From the NCBI RefSeq assembly GCF_006384255.1, contig NZ_VCED01000003.1, forward strand, positions 62,001 through 126,000: a DNA stretch of 64,000 bases, given 5' to 3'. Shown here piece after piece: positions 53,649 through 64,000 of this stretch (position 1 is its first letter; each line of letters starts with the position of its first letter). The stretch comes from Haemophilus seminalis (GTDB lineage: Bacteria; Pseudomonadota; Gammaproteobacteria; Enterobacterales; Pasteurellaceae). The notes beneath the pieces are model-generated. The model had not been told where the DNA came from, made no database searches, and saw only the letters and a program-made list of their open reading frames with translations. Made by a program: the position numbers and the translations under genes.

Positions 53649-53954
53649 ATGATGATTTCAGGCACTGTCAAACCGACTTTTTGGTCGCGATTACTTTTAA
53701 GTATCATCGCGATTTTTGCTTTGCCTAACGCACAAAGTTTTGAAAATCAAAATAATGCGGAAAATTATTCCTCAAGTGTTTCCATTCAACAAGCGTTGGA
53801 AACGGTAAAAGTTGCTCGTGAAGTGCAACGACAAGCCATTCCTCAACCTTCAATTTCCCACCAAACTGAAAAACAACTTAAAATTCAACCGCACTTTTTA
53901 GCGGATGTGTTGAATCTTAGTGCGCCAATTCGAGCAGGCCCCTTGCTCATTTAA
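53649..53954 (+). CDS. secM: SecA regulator SecM (secretion monitor) with IRAGP arrest motif
   Basis: A 101-residue protein directly upstream of secA. The N-terminus (RLLLSIIAIFALPNAQS) is a signal sequence. The C-terminus ends SAPIRAGPLLI, so IRAGP lies at residues 94-98 with three residues after it. In E. coli the FxxxxWIxxxxGIRAGP element stalls the ribosome until SecA-dependent export pulls the nascent chain, exposing the secA start. Here Arg95-Ala-Gly-Pro98 are kept, but the Trp position is Val87 and the Gly position is Pro93. The arrest role is inferred from the motif and the position. The call was made by motif, since overall similarity to enteric SecM is low. Confidence 0.85.
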   Translation: MMISGTVKPTFWSRLLLSIIAIFALPNAQSFENQNNAENYSSSVSIQQALETVKVAREVQRQAIPQPSISHQTEKQLKIQPHFLADVLNLSAPIRAGPLLI

Positions 53955-53974
53955 TTTTTCTGTTTTTTGTGAAG

Positions 53975-54000
53975 AATATTGCTATTGAAATAGCGATATT
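53975..54000 (+). promoter_or_regulatory. Hairpin 1 in the secM-secA spacer
   Basis: AATATTGCTAT pairs with ATAGCGATATT (one G-T pair) around TGAA. It is the first of two hairpins between the secM stop and the secA start, where SecM-dependent control of secA translation would act. Confidence 0.5.
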
Positions 54001-54016
54001 TTAAAAAATTATTGTA

Positions 54017-54037
54017 TATGAAATAAAGTATTTCATA
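54017..54037 (+). promoter_or_regulatory. Hairpin 2 in the secM-secA spacer
   Basis: TATGAAATA and TATTTCATA form a perfect 9-bp stem with an AAG loop, 41 bases before the secA ATG. It does not itself cover the AAAGAG ribosome-binding site, so any masking would need a larger fold. Confidence 0.45.
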
Positions 54038-54078
54038 CGCATTTAACTATTTAACTTATATATTTAAAAAGAGAAATT

Positions 54079-56784
54079 ATGAGCATTTTAACGAAAATTT
54101 TTGGCAGCCGTAACGACCGTATTTTACGTAAATTAAGAAAACAAGTTGCAAAAATCAATAAATTAGAACCTGAGTTTGAATCCCTCACAGATGAACAACT
54201 TCGTGCAAAAACAGATGAATTCCGTCAACGTTTAGGTGCGGGCGAAACTTTGCAACAAATTTTACCAGAAGCATTCGCAACGGTACGTGAAGCAAGTAAG
54301 CGCGTGCTTGGTATGAGACATTTTGATGTTCAGCTTATCGGTGGGATGGTATTAACTAACCGCTGTATCGCAGAAATGCGTACTGGTGAGGGGAAAACAT
54401 TAACGGCGACCTTGCCTTGTTATTTAATCGCACTAGAGGGTAAAGGCGTTCATGTTGTGACGGTTAATGATTATCTTGCTCGCCGAGATGCAGAAACAAA
54501 CCGTCCGTTATTTGAATTTTTGGGCATGAGTGTAGGAGTAAATATTCCTGGTTTACCGCCTGAAGAAAAACGTGCAGCTTATGCAGCAGATATTACTTAT
54601 GCAACCAATAGTGAACTTGGTTTTGACTACTTACGTGACAACTTAGCCCACTCAAAAGAAGAGCGTTTCCAACGTACTTTGGGTTATGCGTTGGTGGATG
54701 AGGTGGACTCCATCTTAATTGATGAAGCACGTACGCCATTGATTATTTCTGGTCAAGCGGAAGACAGTTCTGCGCTTTATATTGCAGTCAATAAACTGAT
54801 TCCAAACTTAATTAGACAAGAAAAAGAAGATACGGAAGAATACCAAGGTGAAGGTGATTTTACTTTAGATCTTAAATCTAAGCAGGCACATTTAACGGAA
54901 CGTGGCCAAGAAAAAGTGGAAGATTGGTTGATTGCGCAAGGTTTAATGCCTGAAGGAGATTCTTTGTATTCTCCAGGTCGAATCGTATTGCTTCATCATG
55001 TTATGGCTGCTTTGCGTGCGCACACATTGTTTGAAAAAGATGTCGATTACATTGTGAAAGATGGTGAAATCGTGATTGTTGATGAACACACTGGTCGTAC
55101 AATGGCAGGGCGTCGTTGGTCGGATGGTTTACATCAAGCCATTGAGGCAAAAGAAGGGGTAGAAATTAAGAGTGAAAACCAAACTGTTGCGTCAATCTCT
55201 TACCAAAACTACTTCCGTTTATATGAGCGTCTTGCCGGTATGACGGGGACTGCGGATACCGAAGCGTTTGAATTCCAACAAATTTACGGCTTGGAAACCG
55301 TTGTGATTCCAACAAACCGTCCAATGATTCGTGATGATCGTACTGATGTGATGTTTGAAAATGAACAGTATAAATTTAACGCAATTATTGAAGACATCAA
55401 AGATTGTGTAGAACGCCAGCAACCAGTGTTAGTGGGTACGATTTCAGTAGAAAAATCGGAAGAATTGTCTAAGGCTTTAGATAAAGCGGGCATCAAACAC
55501 AATGTGTTGAATGCGAAATTCCACCAACAAGAAGCGGAAATCGTGGCAGAAGCTGGTTATCCTGGTGCGGTGACTATCGCAACGAATATGGCGGGTCGCG
55601 GTACGGATATTATCCTTGGGGGTAACTGGAAAGCGCAGGCTGCTAAATTAGAAAATCCAACTCAAGAACAAATTGAAGCACTTAAAGCTGAGTGGGAAAA
55701 GAACCACGAGATTGTAATGAAAGCAGGTGGTTTGCATATTATCGGTACAGAGCGTCATGAATCTCGCCGTATCGATAACCAGTTGCGTGGTCGTTCTGGT
55801 CGTCAAGGTGACCCAGGTTCTTCTCGTTTTTATCTTTCTTTGGAAGATGGCTTAATGCGCATTTATTTAAATGAAGGTAAACTCAATTTAATGCGTAAAG
55901 CGTTCACCGTGCCTGGTGAAGCAATGGAATCGAAAATGTTGGCGAAAGTGATTGCATCTGCTCAAGCAAAAGTTGAGGCTTTCCATTTCGATGGCCGTAA
56001 AAACCTACTTGAATATGATGATGTTGCAAATGACCAACGTCATGCAATTTATGAGCAACGCAATTATTTGCTTGATAATGATGATATTTCTGAAACTATC
56101 AACGCAATTCGCCACGATGTATTTAATAGCGTGATTGATCAATATATTCCACCGCAATCTTTGGAAGAACAATGGGATATTAAAGGGCTTGAAGAACGTT
56201 TAGCTCAAGAGTTTGGTATGGAGTTACCAATTTCTCATTGGCTGGAAGAAGACAATAATCTTCACGAAGAAAACTTGCGTGAACGCATCGTAGAAGTCGC
56301 CGAAAAAGAATATAAAGAAAAAGAAGCGCTAGCTGGTGAAGAAACCATGCGCAACTTTGAAAAAGGCGTCATGTTACAAACCTTAGATGAGCTTTGGAAA
56401 GAACACCTAGCTGCGATGGATTATTTGCGCCAAGGTATTCATTTACGCGGTTATGCGCAAAAAGATCCAAAACAAGAGTATAAAAAAGAATCTTTCCGTA
56501 TGTTTACGGAAATGTTGGATTCTTTAAAACACCACGTTATCACGACGTTAACGCGTGTACGTGTGCGTACTCAAGAAGAAATGGAAGAAGCTGAACGTGC
56601 TCGTCAGGAGATGGCTGCTCGTATCAATCAAAATAATTTACCTGTGGATGAAAATGGTCAGGCAATCCAAAATTCAGATTCTGAAGATTATTCAGATCGT
56701 CGCATTGGACGCAATGAGCCTTGTCCTTGTGGTTCAGGAAAAAAATATAAGCATTGTCATGGTAGTCGTGCTGCTCGCCATTAA
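54079..56784 (+). CDS. secA: Protein translocase ATPase SecA
   Basis: Motor that drives preproteins through SecYEG. The 901-residue length is standard. Walker A is [14 protein letters not shown], Walker B/DEVD is [15 protein letters not shown], and the second nucleotide-binding fold shows [10 protein letters not shown] and [15 protein letters not shown]. The C-terminal zinc finger [14 protein letters not shown] binds SecB. It is controlled by the upstream secM and followed by a dual-uptake-signal terminator. Confidence 0.98.
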   Translation: MSILTKIFGSRNDRILRKLRKQVAKINKLEPEFESLTDEQLRAKTDEFRQRLGAGETLQQILPEAFATVREASKRVLGMRHFDVQLIGGMVLTNRCIAEMRTGEGKTLTATLPCYLIALEGKGVHVVTVNDYLARRDAETNRPLFEFLGMSVGVNIPGLPPEEKRAAYAADITYATNSELGFDYLRDNLAHSKEERFQRTLGYALVDEVDSILIDEARTPLIISGQAEDSSALYIAVNKLIPNLIRQEKEDTEEYQGEGDFTLDLKSKQAHLTERGQEKVEDWLIAQGLMPEGDSLYSPGRIVLLHHVMAALRAHTLFEKDVDYIVKDGEIVIVDEHTGRTMAGRRWSDGLHQAIEAKEGVEIKSENQTVASISYQNYFRLYERLAGMTGTADTEAFEFQQIYGLETVVIPTNRPMIRDDRTDVMFENEQYKFNAIIEDIKDCVERQQPVLVGTISVEKSEELSKALDKAGIKHNVLNAKFHQQEAEIVAEAGYPGAVTIATNMAGRGTDIILGGNWKAQAAKLENPTQEQIEALKAEWEKNHEIVMKAGGLHIIGTERHESRRIDNQLRGRSGRQGDPGSSRFYLSLEDGLMRIYLNEGKLNLMRKAFTVPGEAMESKMLAKVIASAQAKVEAFHFDGRKNLLEYDDVANDQRHAIYEQRNYLLDNDDISETINAIRHDVFNSVIDQYIPPQSLEEQWDIKGLEERLAQEFGMELPISHWLEEDNNLHEENLRERIVEVAEKEYKEKEALAGEETMRNFEKGVMLQTLDELWKEHLAAMDYLRQGIHLRGYAQKDPKQEYKKESFRMFTEMLDSLKHHVITTLTRVRVRTQEEMEEAERARQEMAARINQNNLPVDENGQAIQNSDSEDYSDRRIGRNEPCPCGSGKKYKHCHGSRAARH

Positions 56785-56793
56785 TGATTAGCC

Positions 56794-56825
56794 AAAGTGC
56801 GGTGATTTTTCACCGCACTTTTTTC
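56794..56825 (+). terminator. Dual uptake-signal terminator after secA
   Basis: AAAGTGCGGTG and CACCGCACTTT form a perfect 11-bp stem, followed by TTTT. It is made of two facing uptake signals and lies between secA and mutT. Confidence 0.9.
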
Positions 56826-56848
56826 ATAGATGCTATTGGATAGAAGAA

Positions 56849-57262
56849 ATGGATAAAAAAATTATACAAGTTTCTGCAGGTATTATTCGTAATGAGTTTG
56901 GTCAGATCTATTTAACGCAGCGTTTAGAAGGACAGGATTTTGCACAATCTTTAGAATTTCCAGGTGGAAAAGTGGATGCGGGGGAAACCCCAGAACAGGC
57001 TTTAAAACGTGAACTGGAAGAGGAAATTGGCATTGTGGTATTAAATGCTGAACTTTACGAGCGCTTCCAATTCGAATATCCAACAAAGATTATTTCTTTT
57101 TTCTTTTATGTCGTAGATGAATGGATTGGTGAGCCTTTTGGGCGAGAGGGGCAAGAAGGTTTTTGGGTTGAGCAACGTGCATTAGATGCAGGACAGTTTC
57201 CTCCCGCTAATGCAAAATTAATTCATCGGTTATTGAATGAAATTCCCCGTCCTATAAAATAA
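56849..57262 (+). CDS. mutT: 8-oxo-dGTP diphosphatase MutT
   Basis: Nudix hydrolase that removes 8-oxo-dGTP from the nucleotide pool. The 137-residue protein has the Nudix box GGKVDAGETPEQALKRELEEEIGI at about residues 37-60, fitting GX5EX7REUXEEXGU. secA-mutT order is conserved in gamma-proteobacteria. Confidence 0.95.
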   Translation: MDKKIIQVSAGIIRNEFGQIYLTQRLEGQDFAQSLEFPGGKVDAGETPEQALKRELEEEIGIVVLNAELYERFQFEYPTKIISFFFYVVDEWIGEPFGREGQEGFWVEQRALDAGQFPPANAKLIHRLLNEIPRPIK

Positions 57263-57284
57263 AACCCTAGTCAGACTAGGGTTT
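57262..57284. terminator. Bidirectional hairpin after mutT
   Basis: AAACCCTAGT pairs with ACTAGGGTTT around CAG, with A- and T-rich flanks. It lies between convergent mutT and the small secreted-protein gene. Confidence 0.75.
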
Positions 57285-57311
57285 ATATAACATCTATTGA
57301 TTTTTTTCAAA

Positions 57312-57578
57312 TTATTTCGGCATTGCGGCTTTCATTTGTTTAAGTTGTTCTGCCGCTTGATTACAAGCCTTATCTTGTGCCGCTACGGGCATTGATGCAA
57401 ATTGTTGTTTGCTTGATTCATATTGCGCTTTCATTGCATTTGCTTGCGCAGCTGGCATTGATGCTAAGAAAGAATCAATTTCAGCGAAATAAGTTTTACA
57501 ACTTGCAGACAAATCAGCTGCAGAAGCTGAAAAACCAAATCCCATTAAAATAAGTGTAGCTAGTGTTTTTTTCATCAT
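57312..57578 (-). CDS. Small secreted DUF5339 protein
   Basis: An 88-residue protein with signal peptide MMKKTLATLILMGFGFSASA, cleaved before ADLSASCKTYF. The mature part of about 67 residues is Ala/Gln/Lys/Met-rich and helical, with two cysteines (SCKTYF, KACNQA) likely to form a periplasmic disulfide. It resembles the DUF5339 family of Pasteurellaceae. The function is unknown. It stands alone between mutT and holA. Confidence 0.8.
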   Translation of the reverse strand: MMKKTLATLILMGFGFSASAADLSASCKTYFAEIDSFLASMPAAQANAMKAQYESSKQQFASMPVAAQDKACNQAAEQLKQMKAAMPK

Positions 57579-57664
57579 GATATCCTCACGAAAGTTAATT
57601 AATAAGTCATTGCCGATGTGGCGTTTTATTATACCGCTTTAGTGCAAAAAAAAAACAATAGCGA

Positions 57665-58699
57665 TTACAAACAAATTTTCACAGATAAATCAGCAAGTTT
57701 AATCCACACTTCATCGCTAAATTCTTGTTTAGCAAGACGTTCGATATTGGCGAGCTCTTGAATAATTTCGTAGAGCTCTTGGTAGGTTAAACGTTGAATC
57801 GCACTTAAAAAGAGCGGCCGGCGATTTTGCCAGATTTTTAGACGGTCAAATTCAACCTTAATTTGTTGAGTTGGAAGTTTTTCCGTTGTCATCGTATGTT
57901 GCTGTGGTTTTGTGAGTTCCAGCAACGTAAATAATTCTCGCTGTAGCGTGCGTAATAAAATAACAGGTTGCACATCTTCAGCTTGTAAACCTTTTAAAAT
58001 ACGTTTAGCGCGATTTGCTTTTCCCATTAGCAAAGCATCAATCCATTGAAATGGTGTAAAAATTGAGGATTGTTCGACTACGCTAATTACACGATTGTAG
58101 TTAAGTTTATGGTCAGGATAGAGCAAATCTAAAAGTTGCAGAGCTTGTTTGAGTGCGAGCAGGTTATTCTCATAACTGTAACAAAGTTGTTGGATTGCTT
58201 CATCATCAGCTTCTAATCCCATCGTTTTGGTACGATTTTTTACCCAACGGGGGAGATTTTCAGCTGTAGGCGTTTGGCAATTTACAAGAATCGCACTGGT
58301 TTCATATTGGTTTAGTTCAACAAACCATGCTTGGTTTTCATTTGCTTTTGCTAGCTTTGCAATTTGTAAAATCAGCAAGATATCGTCATGTAGAACCGAA
58401 ATAAATTCTTGCAGATTTTTCTGTAAAAGTGCGGTGAAGTTTTCTGGTAAATTTAATACCATGACTTGTTTATTAAAAAACAATCCCATGGACTGACAGG
58501 ATTCTATGAGTTGTGCCCAGTCAGTTTGGCTATCAATCTGAATGCTATTTTTCTCATCGAATCCTTGTTGGTTGGCTGTTTTATAAATGGCATCTTCACT
58601 TTCACTCAGTAACAATGGATCTTGTCCGACCAAAAAGTAAACTTTGGCTAAACGTTGGGAAAGATGTTGATTAAGTTGCTCAGGGAAGATGCGATTCAT
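57665..58699 (-). CDS. holA: DNA polymerase III delta subunit
   Basis: Clamp-loader subunit that opens the beta clamp. The 344-residue protein begins [38 protein letters not shown], the HolA signature. The AAA+-like N-terminal part is followed by the helical collar domain (SIFTPFQWIDALLMGKANRAKRIL). The start overlaps the lptE stop by one base; leuS-lptE-holA is a conserved operon. Confidence 0.95.
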   Translation of the reverse strand: MNRIFPEQLNQHLSQRLAKVYFLVGQDPLLLSESEDAIYKTANQQGFDEKNSIQIDSQTDWAQLIESCQSMGLFFNKQVMVLNLPENFTALLQKNLQEFISVLHDDILLILQIAKLAKANENQAWFVELNQYETSAILVNCQTPTAENLPRWVKNRTKTMGLEADDEAIQQLCYSYENNLLALKQALQLLDLLYPDHKLNYNRVISVVEQSSIFTPFQWIDALLMGKANRAKRILKGLQAEDVQPVILLRTLQRELFTLLELTKPQQHTMTTEKLPTQQIKVEFDRLKIWQNRRPLFLSAIQRLTYQELYEIIQELANIERLAKQEFSDEVWIKLADLSVKICL

Positions 58700-59202
58700 T
58701 ATTTGTTTTTCACTTGTTTTTCTAATGCAACCATTTTAGTAATGAGCTGACGGGCAGCTTGTTCCCGCATATCATTCCAAATTACTTCTCGTTCGGCGGA
58801 TTTAGCTAATGCTGCGCGAGAGTTATCAAAGAAAGTGCGGTTGACTTTTGCTGTGATTGGGTGACTTTCACCATTCGCTAAACGAATACTTGCTTCCACT
58901 TCTAACATCAATACTTTTTCAGCTTCACGTCCGCGTTTAAAGACAGAAGCAACTTCATCATTTGTGCGGAATTTATTGATGCGCAAAACAGGAATGCCTT
59001 GAGTCGAATTGACGAGTTGAACATTATTCGCTTGTAACTGATTACGCATCGCAACTGACATTTCGCTGTATGGATCGGGGCTTTCAAATGTAAGAGTACG
59101 TAATTCTTGTGGAATTAATGTACCGTTTTGAAAATGCCAGCCGCAAGCAGAAAGCGCGGTAATGCTTGTTACAATGAACAATGCTTTGATTGATTTAATC
59201 AT
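58699..59202 (-). CDS. lptE: LPS-assembly lipoprotein LptE
   Basis: Outer-membrane lipoprotein that plugs LptD and helps insert LPS. About 167 residues start at ATG 59202, chosen because [20 protein letters not shown] is a complete lipoprotein signal with lipobox LSAC and AAGG precedes it; a longer frame start at 59244 would spoil the signal. [21 protein letters not shown] follows the lipid-bearing Cys. It lies between leuS and holA. Confidence 0.93.
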   Translation of the reverse strand: MIKSIKALFIVTSITALSACGWHFQNGTLIPQELRTLTFESPDPYSEMSVAMRNQLQANNVQLVNSTQGIPVLRINKFRTNDEVASVFKRGREAEKVLMLEVEASIRLANGESHPITAKVNRTFFDNSRAALAKSAEREVIWNDMREQAARQLITKMVALEKQVKNK

Positions 59203-59297
59203 AAAAATTACCTTTATTGTGGAGTGCATGAATTCAAAATCCATACACTAATAAAGATAGAATCTGTGAAATATCAATATTCCACGGATTCTACGGA

Positions 59298-61883
59298 TTA
59301 TGGTTTAACCACAAAATTCAACATTTTTAATGGAATATAGATTTCTTTAAGAATTTCTTTTCCATCAAGGAATTTCGCAACATTAGGATCTGCTTTGGCT
59401 GCGGCTTTAACTTCTTCTTCTGAAGAGGTTGCAGGAACAGTCACTTTTCCACGAACTTTGCCATTTACTTGCACAACAATGAGTTTTTCATCTTCTACCA
59501 TTGCGGCTTCATCAGCTTTCACCCATTCAGCGGTATCGATGTTGCTTTCATTTCCTAGCGCTTGCCATAATTCAAAGCAGATATGTGGCGTAATTGGATA
59601 AAGCATACGAACAACTGCACTTAATGCTTCCGCCATGACAGCACGATCTTGATCGCTTTCTAAGGAAGCCTTAGTGAGTTTATTCATCAACTCCATCACT
59701 GCTGCAATCGCAGTATTAAATGTTTGACGACGACCAATATCATCGCTCACTTTTGCAATCGTTTTATGTACTTCACGACGAAGCGCTTTTTGCGCTGCTG
59801 AAAGTGAGGTGATATCTAGGCTAGTTTTTGCTGGATTTTGTTGATATTGATATACCAAGTTCCAAACACGCCCTAAGAAACGTTTCGCACCTTCTACGCC
59901 AGATTCTTGCCATTCCAAGGTCATTTCTGCTGGAGAGGCAAACATCATAAAGAGACGAACAGTATCAGCACCATATTTTTCTACCATTTCTTGTGGGTCA
60001 ATACCGTTATTTTTGGATTTCGACATTTTGGTCATGCCACTGTGGACTAGTTCACGTCCTTCAGGATCGGCCGCTTTAATAATTCTGCCTTTTTCATCAC
60101 GTTCAAGAGTCACCTGTGTTGGACTTACCCAAATACGCTCGTTGGTCGGACTTGTGTAGTAGAAGGCATCTGCAAGTACCATACCTTGACATAATAATTT
60201 ATCGGCTGGTTCGTCACTGGTTACAAACCCTGCATCACGCAATAATTTGTGGAAGAAACGGAAGTAGAGTAAGTGCATTGTTGCGTGTTCAATACCACCG
60301 ATATATTGATCCACTGGTAACCAATAGTTTGCTTCTTCCGCATCAAGCATGCCATTTTGATATTGTGGACAAGTGTAGCGAGCGTAATACCAAGAGGATT
60401 CCATAAAGGTATCAAAGGTATCCGTTTCTTTTAATGCAGGTACACCGTTGAAAGTGGTTTTCGCCCAGTTAGGATCAGCTTTAATTGGGCTTTTTACGCC
60501 ATCCATTACCACATCTTCAGGTAGAATAATAGGTAAATCTTCCATTGGTGCAGGTACTACACCGCCATTTTCAAGGGTTAGCATCGGAATTGGCGCCCCC
60601 CAATAACGTTGGCGAGAAACGCCCCAGTCACGTAAACGGTAATTCACTTGGCGTTTTCCAACACCTAATTTTTCTAATTTGTCCGCGATACCATTGAATG
60701 CGCCATCAAAATCTAAACCATCAAACTCAGCTGAGTTCACTAATTTACCGTGCTCAACGAAAGCTTGTTTGGTTAAATCAATGTCTTCATCAGCAATGGG
60801 TTCAATAACTTGCTTGATTTGTAAACCGTATTTTTGAGCAAATTCAAAGTCGCGTTGGTCGTGAGCAGGAACGGCCATGACAGCACCAGTGCCATAGTGC
60901 ATTAACACGAAATTCGCAACCCAAATTGGTAATTTTTCACCCGTCAATGGATGAATGGCAAATAAACCCGTTGCCATTCCTTTTTTCTCCATTGTCGCAA
61001 GATCAGCTTCTGCTACTTTGGCATTTTTCGCTTCCTGAATAAAGGCGGCTAATTCAGGATTATTTTGAGCCGCTAAACTTGCTAATGGATGTGCCGCCGC
61101 AATGCCTAAATAACTTACGCCGTAAAAGGTATCTGGACGCGTGGTGTAAACTGCTACTTTTTCGTTGGTATCTACAACATCAAAAGTAATTTCTACCCCT
61201 TCAGAACGACCGATCCAGTTACGCTGCATAGTTTTTACCATGTCAGGCCATTGTGGAAGGGTATCTAAACCACCTAATAATTGCTCTGCATAGTCAGTAA
61301 TTTTGATAAACCATTGTGGGATTTCTTTTTGTTCCACTGGTGTATCACAACGCCAGCAACAACCTTCGTGTACTTGCTCGTTTGCGAGTACAGTTTCATC
61401 ATTCGGACACCAGTTTACTGTTGAGGTTTTTTTGTACACTAAGCCTTTTTTATAAAGCTCAGTGAAGAACCATTGCTCCCATTTGTAGTATTCTGGTTTA
61501 CAGGTTGCGATTTCACGATCCCAGTCGAAACCAAAGCCTAAAAGTTGAAGTTGTTTTTTCATGTAGGCAATGTTTTCGTACGTCCATTTAGCAGGCGCAG
61601 TTTTGTTTTTGATCGCTGCGCCTTCTGCTGGTAAGCCGAAAGCATCCCAACCAAATGGTTGTAATACGTTTTTGCCTAGCATGCGTTGATAACGAGAAAT
61701 TACATCACCAATAGTGTAGTTACGCACGTGCCCCATATGTAGGCGACCAGAAGGATACGGGAACATAGAAAGACAGTAATATTTTTCTTTAGATTCGTCT
61801 TTGATTGCTTTGAAAACTTTATTTTCTGCCCAATATTGTTGAACCTTTGGTTCGATCATATCGGGGCGATATTGTTCTTGCAT
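59298..61883 (-). CDS. leuS: Leucyl-tRNA synthetase
   Basis: Class I aminoacyl-tRNA synthetase, 861 residues. The HIGH-type motif lies in [20 protein letters not shown]; the KMSKS motif is in [19 protein letters not shown]1 editing domain with the threonine-rich [14 protein letters not shown] and a zinc-finger-like [23 protein letters not shown] are present. It is first gene of leuS-lptE-holA. Confidence 0.98.
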   Translation of the reverse strand: MQEQYRPDMIEPKVQQYWAENKVFKAIKDESKEKYYCLSMFPYPSGRLHMGHVRNYTIGDVISRYQRMLGKNVLQPFGWDAFGLPAEGAAIKNKTAPAKWTYENIAYMKKQLQLLGFGFDWDREIATCKPEYYKWEQWFFTELYKKGLVYKKTSTVNWCPNDETVLANEQVHEGCCWRCDTPVEQKEIPQWFIKITDYAEQLLGGLDTLPQWPDMVKTMQRNWIGRSEGVEITFDVVDTNEKVAVYTTRPDTFYGVSYLGIAAAHPLASLAAQNNPELAAFIQEAKNAKVAEADLATMEKKGMATGLFAIHPLTGEKLPIWVANFVLMHYGTGAVMAVPAHDQRDFEFAQKYGLQIKQVIEPIADEDIDLTKQAFVEHGKLVNSAEFDGLDFDGAFNGIADKLEKLGVGKRQVNYRLRDWGVSRQRYWGAPIPMLTLENGGVVPAPMEDLPIILPEDVVMDGVKSPIKADPNWAKTTFNGVPALKETDTFDTFMESSWYYARYTCPQYQNGMLDAEEANYWLPVDQYIGGIEHATMHLLYFRFFHKLLRDAGFVTSDEPADKLLCQGMVLADAFYYTSPTNERIWVSPTQVTLERDEKGRIIKAADPEGRELVHSGMTKMSKSKNNGIDPQEMVEKYGADTVRLFMMFASPAEMTLEWQESGVEGAKRFLGRVWNLVYQYQQNPAKTSLDITSLSAAQKALRREVHKTIAKVSDDIGRRQTFNTAIAAVMELMNKLTKASLESDQDRAVMAEALSAVVRMLYPITPHICFELWQALGNESNIDTAEWVKADEAAMVEDEKLIVVQVNGKVRGKVTVPATSSEEEVKAAAKADPNVAKFLDGKEILKEIYIPLKMLNFVVKP

Positions 61884-62011
61884 AAAATCACCTTAATTTT
61901 TAACCGCACTTTTGCAGCATTTTGACAATAGAAAATGTGGCATAGAATACCGTAAAACGGCATAAATTAATAGGGTGAGAGTCCAAAGTGCGGTGATTTT
62001 TTTCTTTGTTT

Positions 62012-62299
62012 TTACAATAGATTTTGAATTTCTTTTGGAATTAATTTGGGGTCAGGAATCCAAACTTGTTTGTGTCGGCTCAATTGCCCTTTTTCTAAAA
62101 TAATACTGCTTTTGGGCACTTTGAAGGATTTACTTAAAAATTTCAATAAATGCGTATTTGCTTGCCCCTCAACGGGGGGCGCAGTAATGGTAATTTTTAA
62201 TTCATCATCGTGAATACCAGCAATATGATCTTTACTGGCTTTTGGCTGTAAGAATATTCTTAATCTAATGCCGTCTTTATTTTGTTCAATTGCAGACAT
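62012..62299 (-). CDS. DUF167 protein (YggU family)
   Basis: A 95-residue protein with the YggU/DUF167 pattern: RLRIFLQPKASKDHIAG then ITAPPVEGQANTHLLKFLSKSFKVPKSSIILEKGQLSRHKQVWI. The fold is small alpha/beta. The function is unknown. It diverges from uppS and precedes leuS on the minus strand. Confidence 0.9.
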   Translation of the reverse strand: MSAIEQNKDGIRLRIFLQPKASKDHIAGIHDDELKITITAPPVEGQANTHLLKFLSKSFKVPKSSIILEKGQLSRHKQVWIPDPKLIPKEIQNLL

Positions 62300-62451
62300 A
62301 AATTCTTCGTTTTGTTTATTTTTCTTTATTATAAAAATGAATTATGTAAAAAATAAAGTGTGGATTAGGGCTCGCTAATCCATAGCAAGCAAATACAACT
62401 TGTGATATAGTTCACAGCCGAATTTATAGGGATCTTTTTATAATAAAAATA

Positions 62452-63171
62452 ATGATAGAACTCGATCAAAACAATATTCCAAAACACGTTGCCATTATTA
62501 TGGATGGTAATGGGCGATGGGCTAAACAGAAAAATAAAATGCGTATTTTTGGCCATACTAATGGCGTATCTGCTGTTCGCCGAGCAGTAAGTTATGCTCG
62601 CCAAACAGGAGTAAATTTTCTTACGCTTTATGCTTTTAGTAGCGAAAATTGGAATCGACCAGAGCAAGAAGTCAGCGCGTTAATGACGCTTTTTATGCAA
62701 GCTTTAGATCGCGAAGTGAAAAAATTACATAAAAATAATATTCGTCTGAAAATTATTGGCGATGTATCTCGTTTTAGTGAATCTTTACAAGAAAAAATTG
62801 CAAAAGCGGAAAATTTAACAGAAAAAAATACCGCACTTACGCTCAATATTGCTGCAAATTACGGTGGTTGCTGGGATATTGTACAGGCGACAAAACAACT
62901 CGCAGAAAAAGTAAAAAATAATGAGATGAGCGTTGAAGAGATTGATGAAATTGCTTTTCAGCGTCATTTAGTTACACAAGATGAACCACAAGTGGATCTA
63001 TTGATTCGTACCAGTGGTGAACAACGAATTAGTAATTTTTTATTATGGCAAATTGCATATGCAGAACTTTATTTTTCCGATGTGCTGTGGCCAGATTTTG
63101 ATGAGGCGGAATTTAACAGTGCCATCGCCTGTTATCAACAACGTCATCGCCGTTTTGGTGGGACAGAATAA
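62452..63171 (+). CDS. uppS: Undecaprenyl diphosphate synthase
   Basis: Cis-prenyltransferase that makes the C55 carrier used for peptidoglycan and for the lsg glycan in this window. It has 239 residues. [20 protein letters not shown] holds the catalytic Asp and diphosphate-binding site; [11 protein letters not shown], and [24 protein letters not shown] at the C-terminus, are diagnostic. It is 21 bases upstream of cdsA. Confidence 0.97.
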   Translation: MIELDQNNIPKHVAIIMDGNGRWAKQKNKMRIFGHTNGVSAVRRAVSYARQTGVNFLTLYAFSSENWNRPEQEVSALMTLFMQALDREVKKLHKNNIRLKIIGDVSRFSESLQEKIAKAENLTEKNTALTLNIAANYGGCWDIVQATKQLAEKVKNNEMSVEEIDEIAFQRHLVTQDEPQVDLLIRTSGEQRISNFLLWQIAYAELYFSDVLWPDFDEAEFNSAIACYQQRHRRFGGTE

Positions 63172-63192
63172 TTCAATAAATGGATTAAAATT

Positions 63193-64000
63193 ATGCTTAA
63201 ACAACGAGTTTTATCAGCCATTGTGTTAATCGTAGCGGTGTTATGTGCGATATTTTTATTTACGCCTTTTTATTTTGCTCTCGCGTTAGGTGCTGTGGCG
63301 ACTTTAGGCGTTTGGGAATGGACTCAGTTTGCTCGCCTTAAACAGCCTTTAGCGCGTTTTTGTGTTGCTGCTTTTTTAGGTGCTTTTATCTTTTTATGGC
63401 TCTATACTGAGGGCAACTATTTAGATGCAGGTCGTGTGTTTGAACAGCATCTTCAGCTTTTATTAATGAACGCTGTTGGTTGGTGGATTTTAGCTTTATT
63501 GCTTGTGGTGAGTTATCCTAAATCAGCTAAATTTTGGTCTAAAAATCCTCTTTTACAGCTTTTATTTGCCTTTTCTACTTTAATCCCATTTATCGCGGGT
63601 GTATTACGTTTACGTTTAGAACACTATACCCATGATCCTTATCACGGCTTATTTTTATTACTTTATGTATTTGTGCTTGTTTGGGCTGCTGATTCTGGTG
63701 CTTATTTTAGTGGACGCGCATTTGGTAAACGTAAACTTGCGCCAAAAGTTTCACCTGGTAAAAGCTGGGAAGGCGTTGTTGGTGGTTTAATTACAGCGTT
63801 AGTGCTTGCTTTTGTATTTATTCATTTCTCTGGCGATGCTTTAGTTGGTGAGCGAAATATCACTGGATTCGTTATTCTTTCCGTTGCTACAGTTGCAATT
63901 TCAGTATTGGGCGATTTAACTGAAAGTATGTTTAAACGTGAGTCAGGAGTTAAAGACAGCAGTCAATTAATTCCAGGTCATGGTGGTGTATTAGATCGCA
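63193..64000 (+). CDS. cdsA: Phosphatidate cytidylyltransferase, C-terminus cut by window edge
   Basis: Makes CDP-diacylglycerol for phospholipid synthesis. I translated it from ATG 63193 (MLKQRVLSAIVLIVAVLC). About eight hydrophobic helices and the SPGKSWEGVVGG segment are visible. The family signature SMFKRESGVKDSSQLIPGHGG runs to the window end, so only the last few residues are missing. uppS-cdsA is a conserved pair. Confidence 0.96.
   Translation, partial: MLKQRVLSAIVLIVAVLCAIFLFTPFYFALALGAVATLGVWEWTQFARLKQPLARFCVAAFLGAFIFLWLYTEGNYLDAGRVFEQHLQLLLMNAVGWWILALLLVVSYPKSAKFWSKNPLLQLLFAFSTLIPFIAGVLRLRLEHYTHDPYHGLFLLLYVFVLVWAADSGAYFSGRAFGKRKLAPKVSPGKSWEGVVGGLITALVLAFVFIHFSGDALVGERNITGFVILSVATVAISVLGDLTESMFKRESGVKDSSQLIPGHGGVLDR

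Noticed and set aside
57640..57660. A-run of about ten next to the holA stop
   Set aside because: Lies outside any coding frame and between genes; looks like plain AT-rich spacer or a weak terminator rather than a phase-variable tract.

Overview
The window is chromosomal DNA from a Haemophilus of the H. influenzae / H. haemolyticus group. It has low G+C, and the core uptake signal AAGTGCGGT (or its complement) recurs every few kilobases, in places paired as an inverted repeat that works as a terminator. The housekeeping proteins (IspB, RplU, GlnA, PckA, SecA, LeuS and others) read like H. influenzae ones. From memory, several blocks (ispB-obg, typA/glnA/lsg, frr/dxr/pckA, aroK/aroB/dam, secA, uppS/leuS) are each ordered as in strain Rd but joined differently. 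Species and strain therefore cannot be fixed from sequence reading alone.

Layout. 1-3.6 kb: ispB (cut by the left edge) diverges from rplU-rpmA-eamA-obgE. 3.6-4.9 kb: a class II Fic gene preceded by a perfect palindrome. 4.9-8.4 kb: typA and glnA, divergent. 8.5-20.0 kb: an O-antigen-like lsg/hmg surface-glycan locus (wzz, broken lipoprotein, wzx, GT52 sialyltransferase-like gene, wzy, GT2, GT2-aminotransferase fusion, phosphoglycosyl transferase, 4,6-dehydratase, ligase). It is AT-rich and I found no uptake signal in it. 20.2-24.9 kb: hrpA with two small membrane-protein genes. 25-31.1 kb: a Kef-type antiporter, transaldolase, a DUF535 gene and transketolase. 31.2-38.1 kb: ytjB/serB divergent pair, yajQ, hslO, pckA, frr, dxr. 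38.2-39.3 kb: a decayed IS3-family element inside the loop of a former dxr/autotransporter terminator hairpin. 39.4-43.9 kb: a large IgA1-protease/Hap-type autotransporter with an unusual coiled-coil segment. 44.1-47.3 kb: bifunctional glutathionylspermidine synthetase/amidase and YedE. 47.4-53.3 kb: rnr-rlmB, then aroK-aroB-dam. 53.2-57.6 kb: dciA-like gene divergent from secM-secA-mutT, and a small secreted protein. 57.7-62.3 kb: leuS-lptE-holA and yggU on the minus strand. 62.45 kb to the end: uppS and cdsA (cut by the right edge).

How the genes work together. The lsg locus encodes a Wzx/Wzy-type pathway. The dehydratase and aminotransferase would make a UDP-4-amino-trideoxy-HexNAc, the phosphoglycosyl transferase would load it on undecaprenyl phosphate, the glycosyltransferases would extend it, Wzx would flip it, Wzy/Wzz would polymerise it and the ligase would attach it to lipid A-core. 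UppS at the far end supplies the undecaprenyl carrier. No N-acetyltransferase for the 4-amino group is visible in the locus, so the sugar may keep a free amine; with sialic acid this would give a zwitterionic glycan (inference). Other notable items are the GT-aminotransferase fusion with an internal ribosome-binding site, the frameshifted lipoprotein after wzz, a SecM that keeps IRAGP but lacks the upstream Trp, and the transposon-split terminator.
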